Of a DNA stretch of 64,000 bases, positions 45,734-54,848 are shown one piece after another. Below the pieces are notes generated by a model. The model did no database searches. It was not told where the DNA came from and saw only the letters and a list, made by a program, of their open reading frames with translations. The DNA is from Prauserella alba (lineage in GTDB: Bacteria > Actinomycetota > Actinomycetes > Mycobacteriales > Pseudonocardiaceae), in the NCBI RefSeq assembly GCF_024171735.1, contig NZ_JAMTCH010000003.1, positions 1,352,841-1,416,840 on the forward strand, given 5' to 3'. Position 1 is the stretch's first letter. The number at the start of each line of letters is the position of its first letter. A program made the position numbers and the translations under genes.

Positions 45734-46417
45734 CTAGCTGCCGGACTCCCGGCGGGGCGTGATGAGGCGGCCGGTGTAGCCGGCGGCGACGAGACGCTCG
45801 TAGGCGCGGCGGACGTCGGCGGGGAGGTCCTGGGGTGCGATCTCGCCGGAACGGCCCTGCAGTTCGAGTCGTTGCGTGTCGCCGACGAGCATGGTCGCCA
45901 CCCGGTCCGGTTCGCCGATGCCGGCGAGATAGGTGTCCAGGTCGTGCGCGGCGCCGCTGCAGCGGATGTCGACGCCGGGCCATCGCGCGGCCGCCACGGC
46001 CCGCGCGCGGCGTTGCTGGTAGGGGCGGGAGACCAGCAGCACGCTGCGGGGCGTGACGCCCTCGGCGGCGAGCAGGGCACGGGTGTTGTCGATGTTGCGG
46101 ACGGTGCTGGTCGCCTCGGTCTCGATGCGCACGGCGCGGGCGGGAACGCCGTGGCGTATCGCGATCTCGCGGAAGTGGACCGCTTCGCCGCGGGGGAACC
46201 GCTCTGCGGTGGTCGGTGTGGTGGCGCCGGTGAACACGACGAGGGGGAACAGGCCGCGCCGGTACAGCTCGGCGGCGTGCACCGCGACGCCGGCGTCGTG
46301 ACTGCCGAGGCCGACCGCGACGTCGGCCGGCTGCGGCGGATCGTCGACCCGGTGGAAGCGCCACAACGTCTCGACGTCGGCGCGGACGGAATCGGACCAT
46401 GTTGCACCGGACGGCAC
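45734..46417 (-). CDS. YdcF/DUF218-like protein
   Basis: A 227-residue soluble protein of the ElyC/SanA/YdcF fold: VGLGSHDAGVAVHAAELYRRGLFPLVVFTG, then ETEATSTVRNIDNTRALL and SRPYQQRRA are the three conserved blocks. E. coli YdcF binds S-adenosylmethionine and others act in envelope maintenance; no reaction is assigned. It lacks the N-terminal anchor of SanA/ElyC. Start GTG 46417 is tentative. Confidence 0.82.
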   Translation of the reverse strand: MPSGATWSDSVRADVETLWRFHRVDDPPQPADVAVGLGSHDAGVAVHAAELYRRGLFPLVVFTGATTPTTAERFPRGEAVHFREIAIRHGVPARAVRIETEATSTVRNIDNTRALLAAEGVTPRSVLLVSRPYQQRRARAVAAARWPGVDIRCSGAAHDLDTYLAGIGEPDRVATMLVGDTQRLELQGRSGEIAPQDLPADVRRAYERLVAAGYTGRLITPRRESGS

Positions 46418-46576
46418 CGACGTGCGCCACCTTTCGTGAGTCGATTGCGAAGAACGAGGTGTTCGTCCAGTCGCGCCACCGTCTGGTCGGCGGTCGGCAT
46501 TGAGTGCGCCGGAGTCGACGCCATCGGGGCTGGTTCCCGCCGGCGAGGACGCGGCCGTCCGGCGTCACGGCGGAGG

Positions 46577-47161
46577 TCAGTGCTGTGTGGCGTAATGGGA
46601 GGTGGCCACGCCACGCATCACGACGTCGACGATGTCCTCGCTCAGGCCGGGGGCGAGGGGCTGGTGACCGAACAGCAGGCGGTAGGTCATCGTCGCGGCC
46701 AGCATGTCGAGCAGCAGTTCGACGTCGACGTCCTCGCGGAGGTCGCCGCGCTCGATCCCGCGCTCGATGGCGCGCGCGGTGGTTTGGCGTCGCGGGCTGA
46801 AGAACCCTTCGAAGAACCGGTTGCGCAGCACGTCGTCGTTGCGCAGGTCGGCGACCAAAGGTGGCAGGGTGAGGGTCAGCAGCGGCCCTGACATGGTGCG
46901 GCGCAGGGTGTCGATCCCGGCCACCAGGTCGCAGTGCGTGCAGCCGGTGTCCGGTGTCGGCGTCGAACCGACGTGCTCGGTGAGCGCGTCGACCACGAGG
47001 TGTTTCTGATCCGGCCAGCGGCGCCGGATGGCGGGCTTGGTCGTCCCGGCGCGCGCGGCTACGGCGTCGAGCGTCAGGCGCTGATAACCGACTTCCGTCA
47101 GCAGATCGCGCACCGCCTTCAGTGTCGCGAGATCGATCCGCTCGTCGCGTGGTCGTGCCAA
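46577..47161 (-). CDS. TetR-family transcriptional regulator
   Basis: A 194-residue repressor with an N-terminal helix-turn-helix (residues 10-56; TLDAVAARAGTTKPAIRRRWPDQKHLV) and a ligand-binding helical domain of the TetR_C_33-like type. It is divergent from an MFS transporter, and a 22-base palindrome in the shared promoter region is its likely operator, so it probably represses the exporter until a toxic compound binds. Confidence 0.9.
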   Translation of the reverse strand: MARPRDERIDLATLKAVRDLLTEVGYQRLTLDAVAARAGTTKPAIRRRWPDQKHLVVDALTEHVGSTPTPDTGCTHCDLVAGIDTLRRTMSGPLLTLTLPPLVADLRNDDVLRNRFFEGFFSPRRQTTARAIERGIERGDLREDVDVELLLDMLAATMTYRLLFGHQPLAPGLSEDIVDVVMRGVATSHYATQH

Positions 47162-47222
47162 TGTGGTCTCTGTCTTCGGGTCCTGGCCGGATGTTGTTGA
47201 CAGCCTAGCATCGCCGAAATTA

Positions 47223-47244
47223 CGTTCCGGTTCGAAACGGAACG
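47223..47244. promoter_or_regulatory. TetR operator candidate
   Basis: CGTTCCG (47223-47229) and CGGAACG (47238-47244) are perfect inverted arms around the centre TTCGAA (47231-47236); only one symmetrical pair of the 22 bases mismatches. It lies between the divergent TetR and MFS genes, 15 bases before the MFS start. Confidence 0.75.
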
Positions 47245-47259
47245 AAAGTGGGATGTTGG

Positions 47260-48711
47260 ATGAGCAACGAAGATGAGGCCTCCGCGGCGCGTCCGCCGGG
47301 CGGTCACGGCGGTGCGGACGAGTCGACGCGAAGCGTCTTCGCCCGCCGCTATCGCGCTCTCTCGTCGGGCGTGATCATGACGGTGGGCGTCGTCGCCTTC
47401 GAATCACTCGGTGTGGCCACCGTTCTGCCCGTCGTCGCTCGTGAACTCGGTGGCCTCGGGTCGTTCGGCTGGGGCCTGTCGGCCCTCATGCTGGCCAACA
47501 TCGTCGGTGCGGTGCTGGCGGGCCGTGCCGCCGACCGGAACGGCCCCGCGGCGCCGTTCGCCGTCTCGATCGTGGTCTTTGCCGCGGGTTGCCTACTCGC
47601 GGCGGTCAGCCCGAGCTGGCCGGTGTTCACCACAGCACGGGCGGTGCAGGGCTTCGGGGTCGGTGGCGTGATGGCGATCGCGTTCATGTCCATCGGGGCC
47701 ACCTACCCGGAACGCTTGCAGCCGAGGATGTACGCACTGCTGTCGTCGGCCTGGTCCATCCCGGCGCTGGCGGGTCCACCGATCGGTGGGCTCGTCGCCG
47801 AGACGATCGGTTGGCCGTGGGTCTTCGTCGGCATCGTGCCGATTGCGGTCGGTGCCGCGTTGTTGACTACTCCCGCGATGCGGGGCCTCGTCGAGGCGGG
47901 TGCACCCGCCGAGCCGGCGCGCGGTTGGCGCCACAACGTCGTGCTCAACAGTGTGCTGCTCACTGTGGGCACCGCCGTCCTGCTGTTGGCGCTGGAGGCG
48001 GGATCGGCGTTGCTGGTGGTCGCCGGTGCCGTGGTGGGTCTGCTGCTCGCAGTGGTCGGACTCCGCCATGTGACGCCGCCGGGAACCCTGGTCGCGCGGC
48101 GAGGTGTGGCCTCCGGAATTGTGGTCCGTGCCGGCCTGTGTGGCGCCTACTTCGGTACCGAGGCGTTCTTGCCGCTGGGCATGTCCGAACTCCGCGGCGT
48201 GGGCACGACACTGTCCGGTCTGGGACTCGCGGTCGGTGCGCTGACGTGGGTCGGTGGATCGTTCTGGCAAGCCACAATGGACGGTGGAAAGACCCGCGAC
48301 CGCTCTCGAGCGACCGCGTTGGGATCGCTCGTGCTGGCTGTGGGTTCCGTTGTCGTCGCGATGGCGATCCTGGTGCAGGCCGTGCCGGCCGTGCTGGCCG
48401 TCGTCGGCTGGGCGATCGGTGGCCTCGGAATGGGAATCGCGGTCAACGCGAGCACTTCGGAGACCATGCGGCTCGCCACCCCGGAGAGTCTCGGTCTGGT
48501 CTCGTCGTCGCTGCAACTGGCCCAGACGTTGGCGACCGCGCTTCTCGCCGGTCTCGGCGGTGGGTTGATCAGCCTGATCACGGCGGGTGGTGGCACGATG
48601 TCCACGGCCCTGCTCCTCACCTTCGCGCTGACGGTTGTGATCGCGCTGGGAAGCGCGATCGTCGCCGGACGGTTCCGCACGGGATCGGAGGAGGTGGTCC
48701 CGGCGGTGTAG
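47260..48711 (+). CDS. MFS multidrug-type efflux transporter
   Basis: A 483-residue protein with about fourteen membrane helices. The motif-A-like loop after helix 2 (GRAADRNGPAAP) and the motif-C region of drug/proton antiporters (SSAWSIPALAGPPIGGLV, helix 5) are visible, so it is an exporter of the DHA2-like type. ATG 47260 is chosen; GTG 47248 is possible. The substrate is unknown. Confidence 0.9.
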   Translation: MSNEDEASAARPPGGHGGADESTRSVFARRYRALSSGVIMTVGVVAFESLGVATVLPVVARELGGLGSFGWGLSALMLANIVGAVLAGRAADRNGPAAPFAVSIVVFAAGCLLAAVSPSWPVFTTARAVQGFGVGGVMAIAFMSIGATYPERLQPRMYALLSSAWSIPALAGPPIGGLVAETIGWPWVFVGIVPIAVGAALLTTPAMRGLVEAGAPAEPARGWRHNVVLNSVLLTVGTAVLLLALEAGSALLVVAGAVVGLLLAVVGLRHVTPPGTLVARRGVASGIVVRAGLCGAYFGTEAFLPLGMSELRGVGTTLSGLGLAVGALTWVGGSFWQATMDGGKTRDRSRATALGSLVLAVGSVVVAMAILVQAVPAVLAVVGWAIGGLGMGIAVNASTSETMRLATPESLGLVSSSLQLAQTLATALLAGLGGGLISLITAGGGTMSTALLLTFALTVVIALGSAIVAGRFRTGSEEVVPAV

Positions 48712-48787
48712 CGACAGGAGCGACCACCGGTGTGGACGCCTTAGGACCGCGTTCCTGCTGTCATACCGGCCATCATCGCGCAGCCGG

Positions 48788-50683
48788 TCACGGTGTGACG
48801 ATGGCGAAGCCCGGATCGGGTGGATCGAGCACACCGAGCAGCCGGGCGAGCACGTCGGTGGGGCCGTCGGTGACCAGATCGCCGGAACGCTCCAGTTCTT
48901 CGGGTGTCGACCGTCCGGTGACCAGCGCGATCAGCGCGCTCCGTCCGATACTGATGCGGGCTTCCGCGGAGTCTCTGGCGGTGCCCGTGCCGTGGACGAG
49001 TACCCCGTTCGACAACCGGGTCCAGTGGTGCTGTTCGTCCTCGGCGGTCACCGTCCAGTCGATTCCGGCCTGTATCGCGGCGGCGCGCGGGCCGTCGACC
49101 TGGATCGCCATGCTGTCGAAGATCTGAGCCAGGCTCAGCTGCGCGAGGATGTCCGGCGCGGCGGTGACGGTCGGGGTGCCGATGTTGCCGTGGCGCAGTT
49201 CGAGAGCACCGGTGAGGTAGAAGTTGCGCCAGGGTCCGTTCTCCGCGCCGAAGCCGAGCTGTTCGAACGCCGCTGCCTGCAGCTCCCGCGCTGCGGTGTG
49301 GCCGGGATCGGCGAAGACCAGGTGTCCGGTCAGTTCGGCGGCCCACCGGAAATCACCCTCGTCGTAGGCGCCCCGGGCGACGGTCAGGAGTGCGTCGGGG
49401 CCGCCGATCGCATCGACGTAGCGCCGCCCGGCCTGCTGCGGCGGGTGCTGCCACAGATGCGCGGGATTGCCGTCGAACCAGCCCATGTAGCGCTGGTACA
49501 CGGCTTTCACGTTGTGACTGAGCGAACCGTAGTAACCGTGGGCGTGCCACGCGTTCGCGAGCCCGGGAGGCGGCTCCAGCATCTCGGCGATCTCGGTGCC
49601 GACATAGCCCTGGTTGAGCAGTCGAAGGGTCTGGTCGTGCTGGTAGGCGTACAGGTCGCGCTGCTCGGACAGATACGTGACGAGCTCGTCGCGGCCCCAG
49701 GTCGGCCAATGGTGCGAGGCGAACACGACATCGGCCGAGTCCGCGAACATCTCGATCGCTTCGTGGAGGTAGGCGGCCCATGCGTGCGGATCGCGGACCT
49801 GCGCGCCGCGCAGGGTAAGCAGGTTGTGCAACGTGTGGGTGGCGTTTTCCGCCATGCACAACGCGCCGTGGTCAGGGAAGAGGAAGTTCATCTCCGCCGG
49901 CGCCTCCGTTCCCGGAGTGACCTGGAAGACGAGGCGCACGCCGTCGAGAACCGCCTCGTGCCCGGTGGCGCCGACATCCTGCGTGGGCGGGATCAGGGTG
50001 ACCGTTCCGGTCGACACCGTCATCCCGAGACCGGCGCCCAGCTGTCCCGTGGCCCCGACGGGCAGTGCCGCGCCGTACATGTACGCTGCCCGGCGCGCCA
50101 TCGCGGTCCCGGCGTAGACGTTCTCGGCCACGGCATGGTGCAGAAACCCCTCGGGAGCCAGGATCGGCACCCGGCCCGAGGTCACGGCGTCGTCGCTGAT
50201 CACGCCCCGCACGCCGCCGAAGTGGTCGACGTGGCTGTGGGTGTAGATCACCGCGGTGACCGGCCTGTCGCCGCGGTGCCTGCGGTAGAGGGCCAGGGCG
50301 GCGGATGCGGTCTCGGAGCACAACAGGGGGTCGATGACGATGATCCCCTCGCGGCCTTCGACCACGGTCATGTTCGACAGATCCAGCCCCCGCACCTGGT
50401 AGATGCCGCCGGTGACCTCGTAGAGGCCGTGCCGGGCGACCAGCTGCGCCTGCCGCCACAGGCTGGGGTTCACGGTGTCCGGCCGCGGGCTCCGCAGGAC
50501 GTCGGCCCACGCGTCGGCGTCCCAGACCACCCGCCCGTCGTCGGCGTGCACCTGCCCGGGCCGGATCGTGTCGATGAACCCGCGCTCGGCGTCGCGGGTG
50601 TCGGCCGTGTCGGAGAACGGCAGCCGGTCCTGGAGGTCTGCGTTCGCGGCGGCGACGCCCGCGCTGGCGACGGTGTCGGTCAT
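48788..50683 (-). CDS. SdsA-type alkylsulfatase (metallo-beta-lactamase fold)
   Basis: A 631-residue enzyme of the SdsA1/BDS1 family that hydrolyses primary alkyl sulfates such as dodecyl sulfate to the alcohol. The zinc motif THSHVDH (H149, H151, D153, H154) and the later ligands in MAENATHTLHN and FASHHWPTWG are present; a dimerisation segment and an SCP2-like C-terminal domain follow. Family members are often periplasmic or secreted, yet no signal peptide is visible from ATG 50683. It overlaps the 80-residue gene by four bases. Confidence 0.92.
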   Translation of the reverse strand: MTDTVASAGVAAANADLQDRLPFSDTADTRDAERGFIDTIRPGQVHADDGRVVWDADAWADVLRSPRPDTVNPSLWRQAQLVARHGLYEVTGGIYQVRGLDLSNMTVVEGREGIIVIDPLLCSETASAALALYRRHRGDRPVTAVIYTHSHVDHFGGVRGVISDDAVTSGRVPILAPEGFLHHAVAENVYAGTAMARRAAYMYGAALPVGATGQLGAGLGMTVSTGTVTLIPPTQDVGATGHEAVLDGVRLVFQVTPGTEAPAEMNFLFPDHGALCMAENATHTLHNLLTLRGAQVRDPHAWAAYLHEAIEMFADSADVVFASHHWPTWGRDELVTYLSEQRDLYAYQHDQTLRLLNQGYVGTEIAEMLEPPPGLANAWHAHGYYGSLSHNVKAVYQRYMGWFDGNPAHLWQHPPQQAGRRYVDAIGGPDALLTVARGAYDEGDFRWAAELTGHLVFADPGHTAARELQAAAFEQLGFGAENGPWRNFYLTGALELRHGNIGTPTVTAAPDILAQLSLAQIFDSMAIQVDGPRAAAIQAGIDWTVTAEDEQHHWTRLSNGVLVHGTGTARDSAEARISIGRSALIALVTGRSTPEELERSGDLVTDGPTDVLARLLGVLDPPDPGFAIVTP

Positions 50684-50922
50684 GGACTGTCGTTCCTTTC
50701 CGACGAGAATTCCGGAACCCGTTGCAGTGCGACGAGACGGAGCCCGAGCGTGTCCAGCAACCCGATGATGCCCTGCAGATGCGCATCGTCGGTCACGACT
50801 CCGTAGATGATGGTCTCGGGCGGTGCCGGAACGACCTCGAGCCTGCCGAGCTGGTCGACGGCGTGCCGGGTGGTTTCCGACAGGTGTCCGCTCACGCGGA
50901 ACTCGTAGCGGGTCGGCGGCAC
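50680..50922 (-). CDS. Small actinobacterial protein, unknown function
   Basis: An 80-residue soluble protein. RYEFRVSGHLSE, LEVVPAPPETIIYGVVTDDAHLQGIIGLLDTLGLRLVAL has an alternating pattern that suggests a small ferredoxin-like alpha/beta domain. Similar proteins recur in Actinobacteria next to metabolic genes. The ATGA overlap with the alkylsulfatase gene suggests joint expression. Confidence 0.8.
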   Translation of the reverse strand: MPPTRYEFRVSGHLSETTRHAVDQLGRLEVVPAPPETIIYGVVTDDAHLQGIIGLLDTLGLRLVALQRVPEFSSERNDSP

Positions 50923-50955
50923 CGGTCCCCCTCCTTCGGGCGACGCGTTCGGTGG

Positions 50956-51402
50956 CTACCGGGCGGCCGGTTTGCCCGCGTGCACCACGACGGCCCAGAT
51001 GACGAGGACGTCGAGGGCGATCGCGACGAGCGACCACGCCGGATAGGCGGGCAGGAACGCGACCTGGGCGAGCGCGTTCAGCCCGGCCAATCCGGCGGCG
51101 ACGGCCCTCGCCCAGGTCGCGCCGGTGGTGAGCGCGACACCGGCGAGGACGGCGGCGCCGCCGATGACGAGGTGGATCCAGCCCCAGCCGGTCAGGTCGA
51201 AGACCAGCAGGCCCGCGTCGCCCACCACGTAGTAGTCCTGCTCGAACAGGGCGACCAGTCCGAAGAGCACATTGAACAGTCCGACCAGGACCAGCATGAT
51301 GCTCGCGAAGGTGACCCAGCCGGTGCCCTGTGCGGGGCGCATGTCGTGGAGGCGGCTCGCAGCGCTCTCCCCGGCACGGGTGCCCGGATACGTCTCGCTC
51401 AT
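50956..51402 (-). CDS. DUF7144-like four-helix membrane protein
   Basis: A 148-residue membrane protein with a 25-residue hydrophilic N-terminus and four helices. WVTFASIMLVLVGLFNVLFGLVAL and the GWGWIHLVIGGAAVLAG block are typical of this actinobacterial family; its function is unknown. GGGAGAG precedes ATG 51402. It heads an apparent operon with the 80-residue protein and alkylsulfatase, divergent from the first LAL regulator. Confidence 0.85.
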   Translation of the reverse strand: MSETYPGTRAGESAASRLHDMRPAQGTGWVTFASIMLVLVGLFNVLFGLVALFEQDYYVVGDAGLLVFDLTGWGWIHLVIGGAAVLAGVALTTGATWARAVAAGLAGLNALAQVAFLPAYPAWSLVAIALDVLVIWAVVVHAGKPAAR

Positions 51403-51485
51403 GATTCTCTCCCGTATACGCCGGCCGGAGATCTCCCCGGCCCGGTCCTGTTCTCCACGGTGGGCCCGGCCGCTCACCCGCGAGT

Positions 51486-51509
51486 CACCCGTCGTTGGTG
51501 AATCGGGTG
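51486..51509. promoter_or_regulatory. Inverted repeat in divergent promoter region
   Basis: CACCCG (51486-51491) and CGGGTG (51504-51509) frame 12 bases, with partly matching outer bases GCGA/TCGC. It lies between the DUF7144 operon and the LAL regulator and may bind that regulator. Confidence 0.35.
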
Positions 51510-51585
51510 GCGATTCGCGCGATCGGCCGTGCGGTGTGACCGTGGAAGGGGAGGGTTTCCGGGGGAGACCGCAGGAGAGTGCGCC

Positions 51586-54279
51586 GTGCAGCACGACGTC
51601 CCGCGCCGCAGCCGGGTTCCGAGGTTGAAGACCACGGTTCCGGCTCTCGCGCCGAATCTCGTGGTACGCGAACGGTTGTCGACGGTCCTCGACCGCGTAC
51701 CGCCCGCGGGCGTCGGGTGGGTGTGCGCGCCCGCGGGGACCGGGAAGACCACGCTGCTGAGCCAATGGTGCGCCGGCCGGGACGGCGCCGCTGCGGTGTG
51801 GGTGTCGCTGGACGCCGACGACAACGACCAGCGGCGATTCTGGTCGGCGCTGCTGCAGGCCGTGGAGGCCGGAGTGCCGTCCCTCCGGGAGCACCGTGGG
51901 TTGTCCGTTCCGGCGCGCCCGAGTGACGATCCGACGTTCGTCGCCGAGATCGCCGCGGCTCTGGGTACCGCGCCCGGCGGCGCCGTCCTCGTGCTCGACG
52001 ACGTCCACGAGCTCACGAACCGGGCGACGTTGCACGGCCTGGCCGGTCTGCTGCGGGGCCTGCCTCCCACGGCCCGGGCGGTCGTGTCCGGGCGTGTGGT
52101 CCCGGGAGCGCCGCTGACCCGGTCGGGGCTCGGGGTGACCGTGACGGAGGTGTCGGCCGAGGACATGCGCTTCACGGCCGGCGAGGCGGCGCAGCTGCTG
52201 GCCGGAGCGGAGCTGGACGTCTCCGCCGCCACGTTGTCCGAGCTGATGCGGGGCACGGAAGGGTGGGCGGCGGGGCTGCGGCATGCGGCATCGGAGCTGG
52301 CCGCGCACGTCGGTGACGGCCGGGACACCGTGCCGGCCGCGGTGCGGGCCTCGCCGGTCATCGGTCAGCTGGCCGGCGAGGTGCTGTCGACGCTCGGGGA
52401 GCAGGAGCGGGAACTGGTGGCCACGCTGAGCGTGTGCGACGAGGTGAGTCCGGAACTCGCGGCGGCGTTGGCGGGCCGCCGCGGTACCGGAGCGAGGCTC
52501 GCCGCGCTCGAACGCGGTTCCGTCGTCGCCCGGCGGCGAGTGCCCGACGGCACACGGTACTGCGTCCGTGCACCGTTCCGTGACCACGCACGTGCCGCCC
52601 TGCACCGGCGGGACCCGGAACGCGCGGCGCGGTTGGCCGAGGTGGCCGCGGAATGGTACGCGGAGCGTGGCGAACCGGCGCCGGCACTGGCTCACGCGTG
52701 CGCATCGGGCCGATCCGGCACGATCCGCGCCGTGCTGCACCGGTGCGCGGTTGCGGCGGTGCTCGCGGGAGAACACGACCTCGTGCGGCGGGCGTTGGCG
52801 GCGCTGCCGGCCGAGACCGCGGACGGGGACGCGGACGGGGACGGGACTCTCCATCTCGTCTCGGCCTTCGTGCGGGTGGAGGCGGGCGAGGTGGAGCTGG
52901 CCGAGCTGGACCTCGCCCGGGCGGCCGCGCTGCTGCCCGACACCGACACCGACATCGACATCGACACACTGCGACGCCTCGTCGGAACCCGGATTCGCCT
53001 CCTCACCGGACGATCCGGCGATGGCGAGGAGGCCGGCGATGGAGAGGCCGGTGATGAGGAGGTGGCCGGCGGTGCCGCGCCGGTCGTGCCGTCCTCCCCG
53101 CTGGAGGCGATGGCGCTGCTGCAACGCGCGGACCGGCTGCTGTGCCGGGACAGGTCGGCCGAGGCCGGTGCGCTGGCCGGCTCCGCACTGAGGGCCGCCA
53201 GGGCAGCCCGTTCGGACTACGTGGCCGCCCGGTGCCTGACCACACTCGGCGGGGTTGCGGCGTTGCACGGCGACTTCCGGTCGATGACCGAGCTGGCGTC
53301 GCATGCCGTCGCGGCCGATGCAGCAGGAGGCCGGGTCCAGGGAACGGCCGGTGCGGACGCACACGTGCTGCTCGGGTACGGGGCGCTGCTCCGTGCGGAT
53401 ACGCTGCGGTGCCTGCGGCACGCCGACACGGCGCTCCGGCTGGCCGAGCGGAACCGGGCAGGTGCGCAGGGAACCCGGTTCATCGCGGCGACCCTGCGGG
53501 GTGCCGCCGAGTTCGAGCGAGGCGAGCGGATGCGGGGGCTTCGTCGCGTCCGCGCCGCGCACGAAGCCGTCGACACCGGCAGGCTGCCCGGCGTCGTGGT
53601 CCTGCTCTGCGGCTTCCTGGAACATCGGTTCGCCCTCGAACTGCACCGTCCGGACGTCGCGGTACGTGCCAGGGAGCGGTGCCAAGCTGTCGCCCCTGGC
53701 AGCGGTGAGGTCGCCGTGATGCTGGCGCGTGAACAGCTCGCGTCGGGGCGTCCCGGCCGGGCAGCGCGGGTTCTCGCGCCGGCCGTGAGCGACGATCGTC
53801 CGATGGTCCTGCGGTGGCCGACGGTGTGCTGCGCGGTGGTCGATGCGGAGATCCAGCGGTGGGCGGACCGATCACTCGACGCCGAACGTGCGTTGGCGCG
53901 GGCGATGGAGCATGCGCGGTCGCAGAACGTGCTGTACCCGCTTGTGGCCGCACCGCCGGTGATCGGGGACATGCTGAGCGGCGACCTCGGCCGGTTCGGT
54001 GCCTGCGAGCCGCTGGCGCGCCGGGTCGTCGTCGCACGCCGCGTGGCGGCTCCACACACCGTGCCCACGTTGACCGAGCGTGAGCGCGCGGTACTGAGCC
54101 TGCTGCCCACCGGCCGCTCGCTGGACGAGATCGCCGACGACCTCACGGTGTCGCTGAACACGGTCAAGACCCACACCCGAGCCATCTATCTCAAGCTGGG
54201 GGTCACCAAGCGGGCCGACGCCGTCGACGTCGCGCGGGCACACGGACTGCTCGACGTGCACCCCACCTTCGCCCGATGA
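51586..54279 (+). CDS. LAL/MalT-like ATPase-LuxR regulator 1
   Basis: An 897-residue STAND-type regulator. The ATPase module carries Walker A (APAGTGKTT, 48-56) and Walker B (AVLVLDDVHEL, 133-143); a TPR-like helical middle (about 380-800) is interrupted by an acidic, repeat-coded linker; the C-terminal LuxR helix-turn-helix is TERERAVLSLLPTGRSLDEI. Such proteins oligomerise on ATP and an inducer, like MalT. GTG 51586 has GGAG upstream. The DUF1269 gene follows on the same strand. Confidence 0.9.
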   Translation: MQHDVPRRSRVPRLKTTVPALAPNLVVRERLSTVLDRVPPAGVGWVCAPAGTGKTTLLSQWCAGRDGAAAVWVSLDADDNDQRRFWSALLQAVEAGVPSLREHRGLSVPARPSDDPTFVAEIAAALGTAPGGAVLVLDDVHELTNRATLHGLAGLLRGLPPTARAVVSGRVVPGAPLTRSGLGVTVTEVSAEDMRFTAGEAAQLLAGAELDVSAATLSELMRGTEGWAAGLRHAASELAAHVGDGRDTVPAAVRASPVIGQLAGEVLSTLGEQERELVATLSVCDEVSPELAAALAGRRGTGARLAALERGSVVARRRVPDGTRYCVRAPFRDHARAALHRRDPERAARLAEVAAEWYAERGEPAPALAHACASGRSGTIRAVLHRCAVAAVLAGEHDLVRRALAALPAETADGDADGDGTLHLVSAFVRVEAGEVELAELDLARAAALLPDTDTDIDIDTLRRLVGTRIRLLTGRSGDGEEAGDGEAGDEEVAGGAAPVVPSSPLEAMALLQRADRLLCRDRSAEAGALAGSALRAARAARSDYVAARCLTTLGGVAALHGDFRSMTELASHAVAADAAGGRVQGTAGADAHVLLGYGALLRADTLRCLRHADTALRLAERNRAGAQGTRFIAATLRGAAEFERGERMRGLRRVRAAHEAVDTGRLPGVVVLLCGFLEHRFALELHRPDVAVRARERCQAVAPGSGEVAVMLAREQLASGRPGRAARVLAPAVSDDRPMVLRWPTVCCAVVDAEIQRWADRSLDAERALARAMEHARSQNVLYPLVAAPPVIGDMLSGDLGRFGACEPLARRVVVARRVAAPHTVPTLTERERAVLSLLPTGRSLDEIADDLTVSLNTVKTHTRAIYLKLGVTKRADAVDVARAHGLLDVHPTFAR
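52939..53073 (+). repeat. Coding microsatellites in LAL regulator 1
   Basis: GACACC/GACATC hexamers run at about 52939-52969 and encode alternating Asp-Thr/Asp-Ile; GGCGATG(G/A) GAGGAGGCC-type units follow at 53019-53073 and encode a Gly/Asp/Glu linker. A similar GACGGGGACGCG run lies at about 52823. These are prone to length change without shifting frame. Confidence 0.6.
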
Positions 54280-54335
54280 GGATTCGACGTCTCGCCGCGG
54301 GTACCCCGAGTGGTAATCGGACGGAGGAGGCAGCG

Positions 54336-54845
54336 GTGGCGACGTTGAGTGTGTGGAAGTTCGACGACCCGGCAGGTGCGCGCGAGGCGAGCGAGAAGCT
54401 GAGAACACTCGCGAAACAGAATCTGATCACCGTTCACGATGCCGCGACGGTGTCGTGGACCGAGGGCGACAACCGTCCGAAGACGACCCAGTTGCACAAC
54501 CTCGTCGGTGCGGGCGCGCTCGGTGGCGCGTTCTGGGGGACGCTGTTCGGCCTGATCTTCTTCATTCCGCTGCTGGGCATGGCGATGGGTGCGGCGGCCG
54601 GTGCGCTGGGCGGTTCGATGCGGGACGTCGGTATCGACGACGACTTCATCCGGCGCATCCGTGACGACGTCGTCCCCGGTACGTCGGCGTTGTTCGTGAT
54701 GACGTCGGATGCGGTGATCGACAGGGTTCACGACGAGTTCCGGGACGTCCGCGCCGAGCTGGTCTTCACGAATCTGTCGGCCGAGCAGGAGAACGCATTG
54801 CGGGAAGTGTTCGGGGACGCGGAAGTGCGCGAGTCGGCCACCTGA
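54336..54845 (+). CDS. DUF1269 membrane protein
   Basis: A 169-residue protein with a hydrophilic N-terminal domain (about 1-65), two glycine-rich membrane helices around 68-105 (GAGALGGAFWGTLFGLIFF) and a hydrophilic C-terminal domain. The family is widespread near stress genes, with no assigned function. GTG 54336 has GGAGGAGG at ideal distance; ATG 54276, which overlaps the regulator stop, lacks such a site. The second LAL gene starts three bases after its stop. Confidence 0.85.
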   Translation: MATLSVWKFDDPAGAREASEKLRTLAKQNLITVHDAATVSWTEGDNRPKTTQLHNLVGAGALGGAFWGTLFGLIFFIPLLGMAMGAAAGALGGSMRDVGIDDDFIRRIRDDVVPGTSALFVMTSDAVIDRVHDEFRDVRAELVFTNLSAEQENALREVFGDAEVRESAT

Positions 54846-54848
54846 GCG

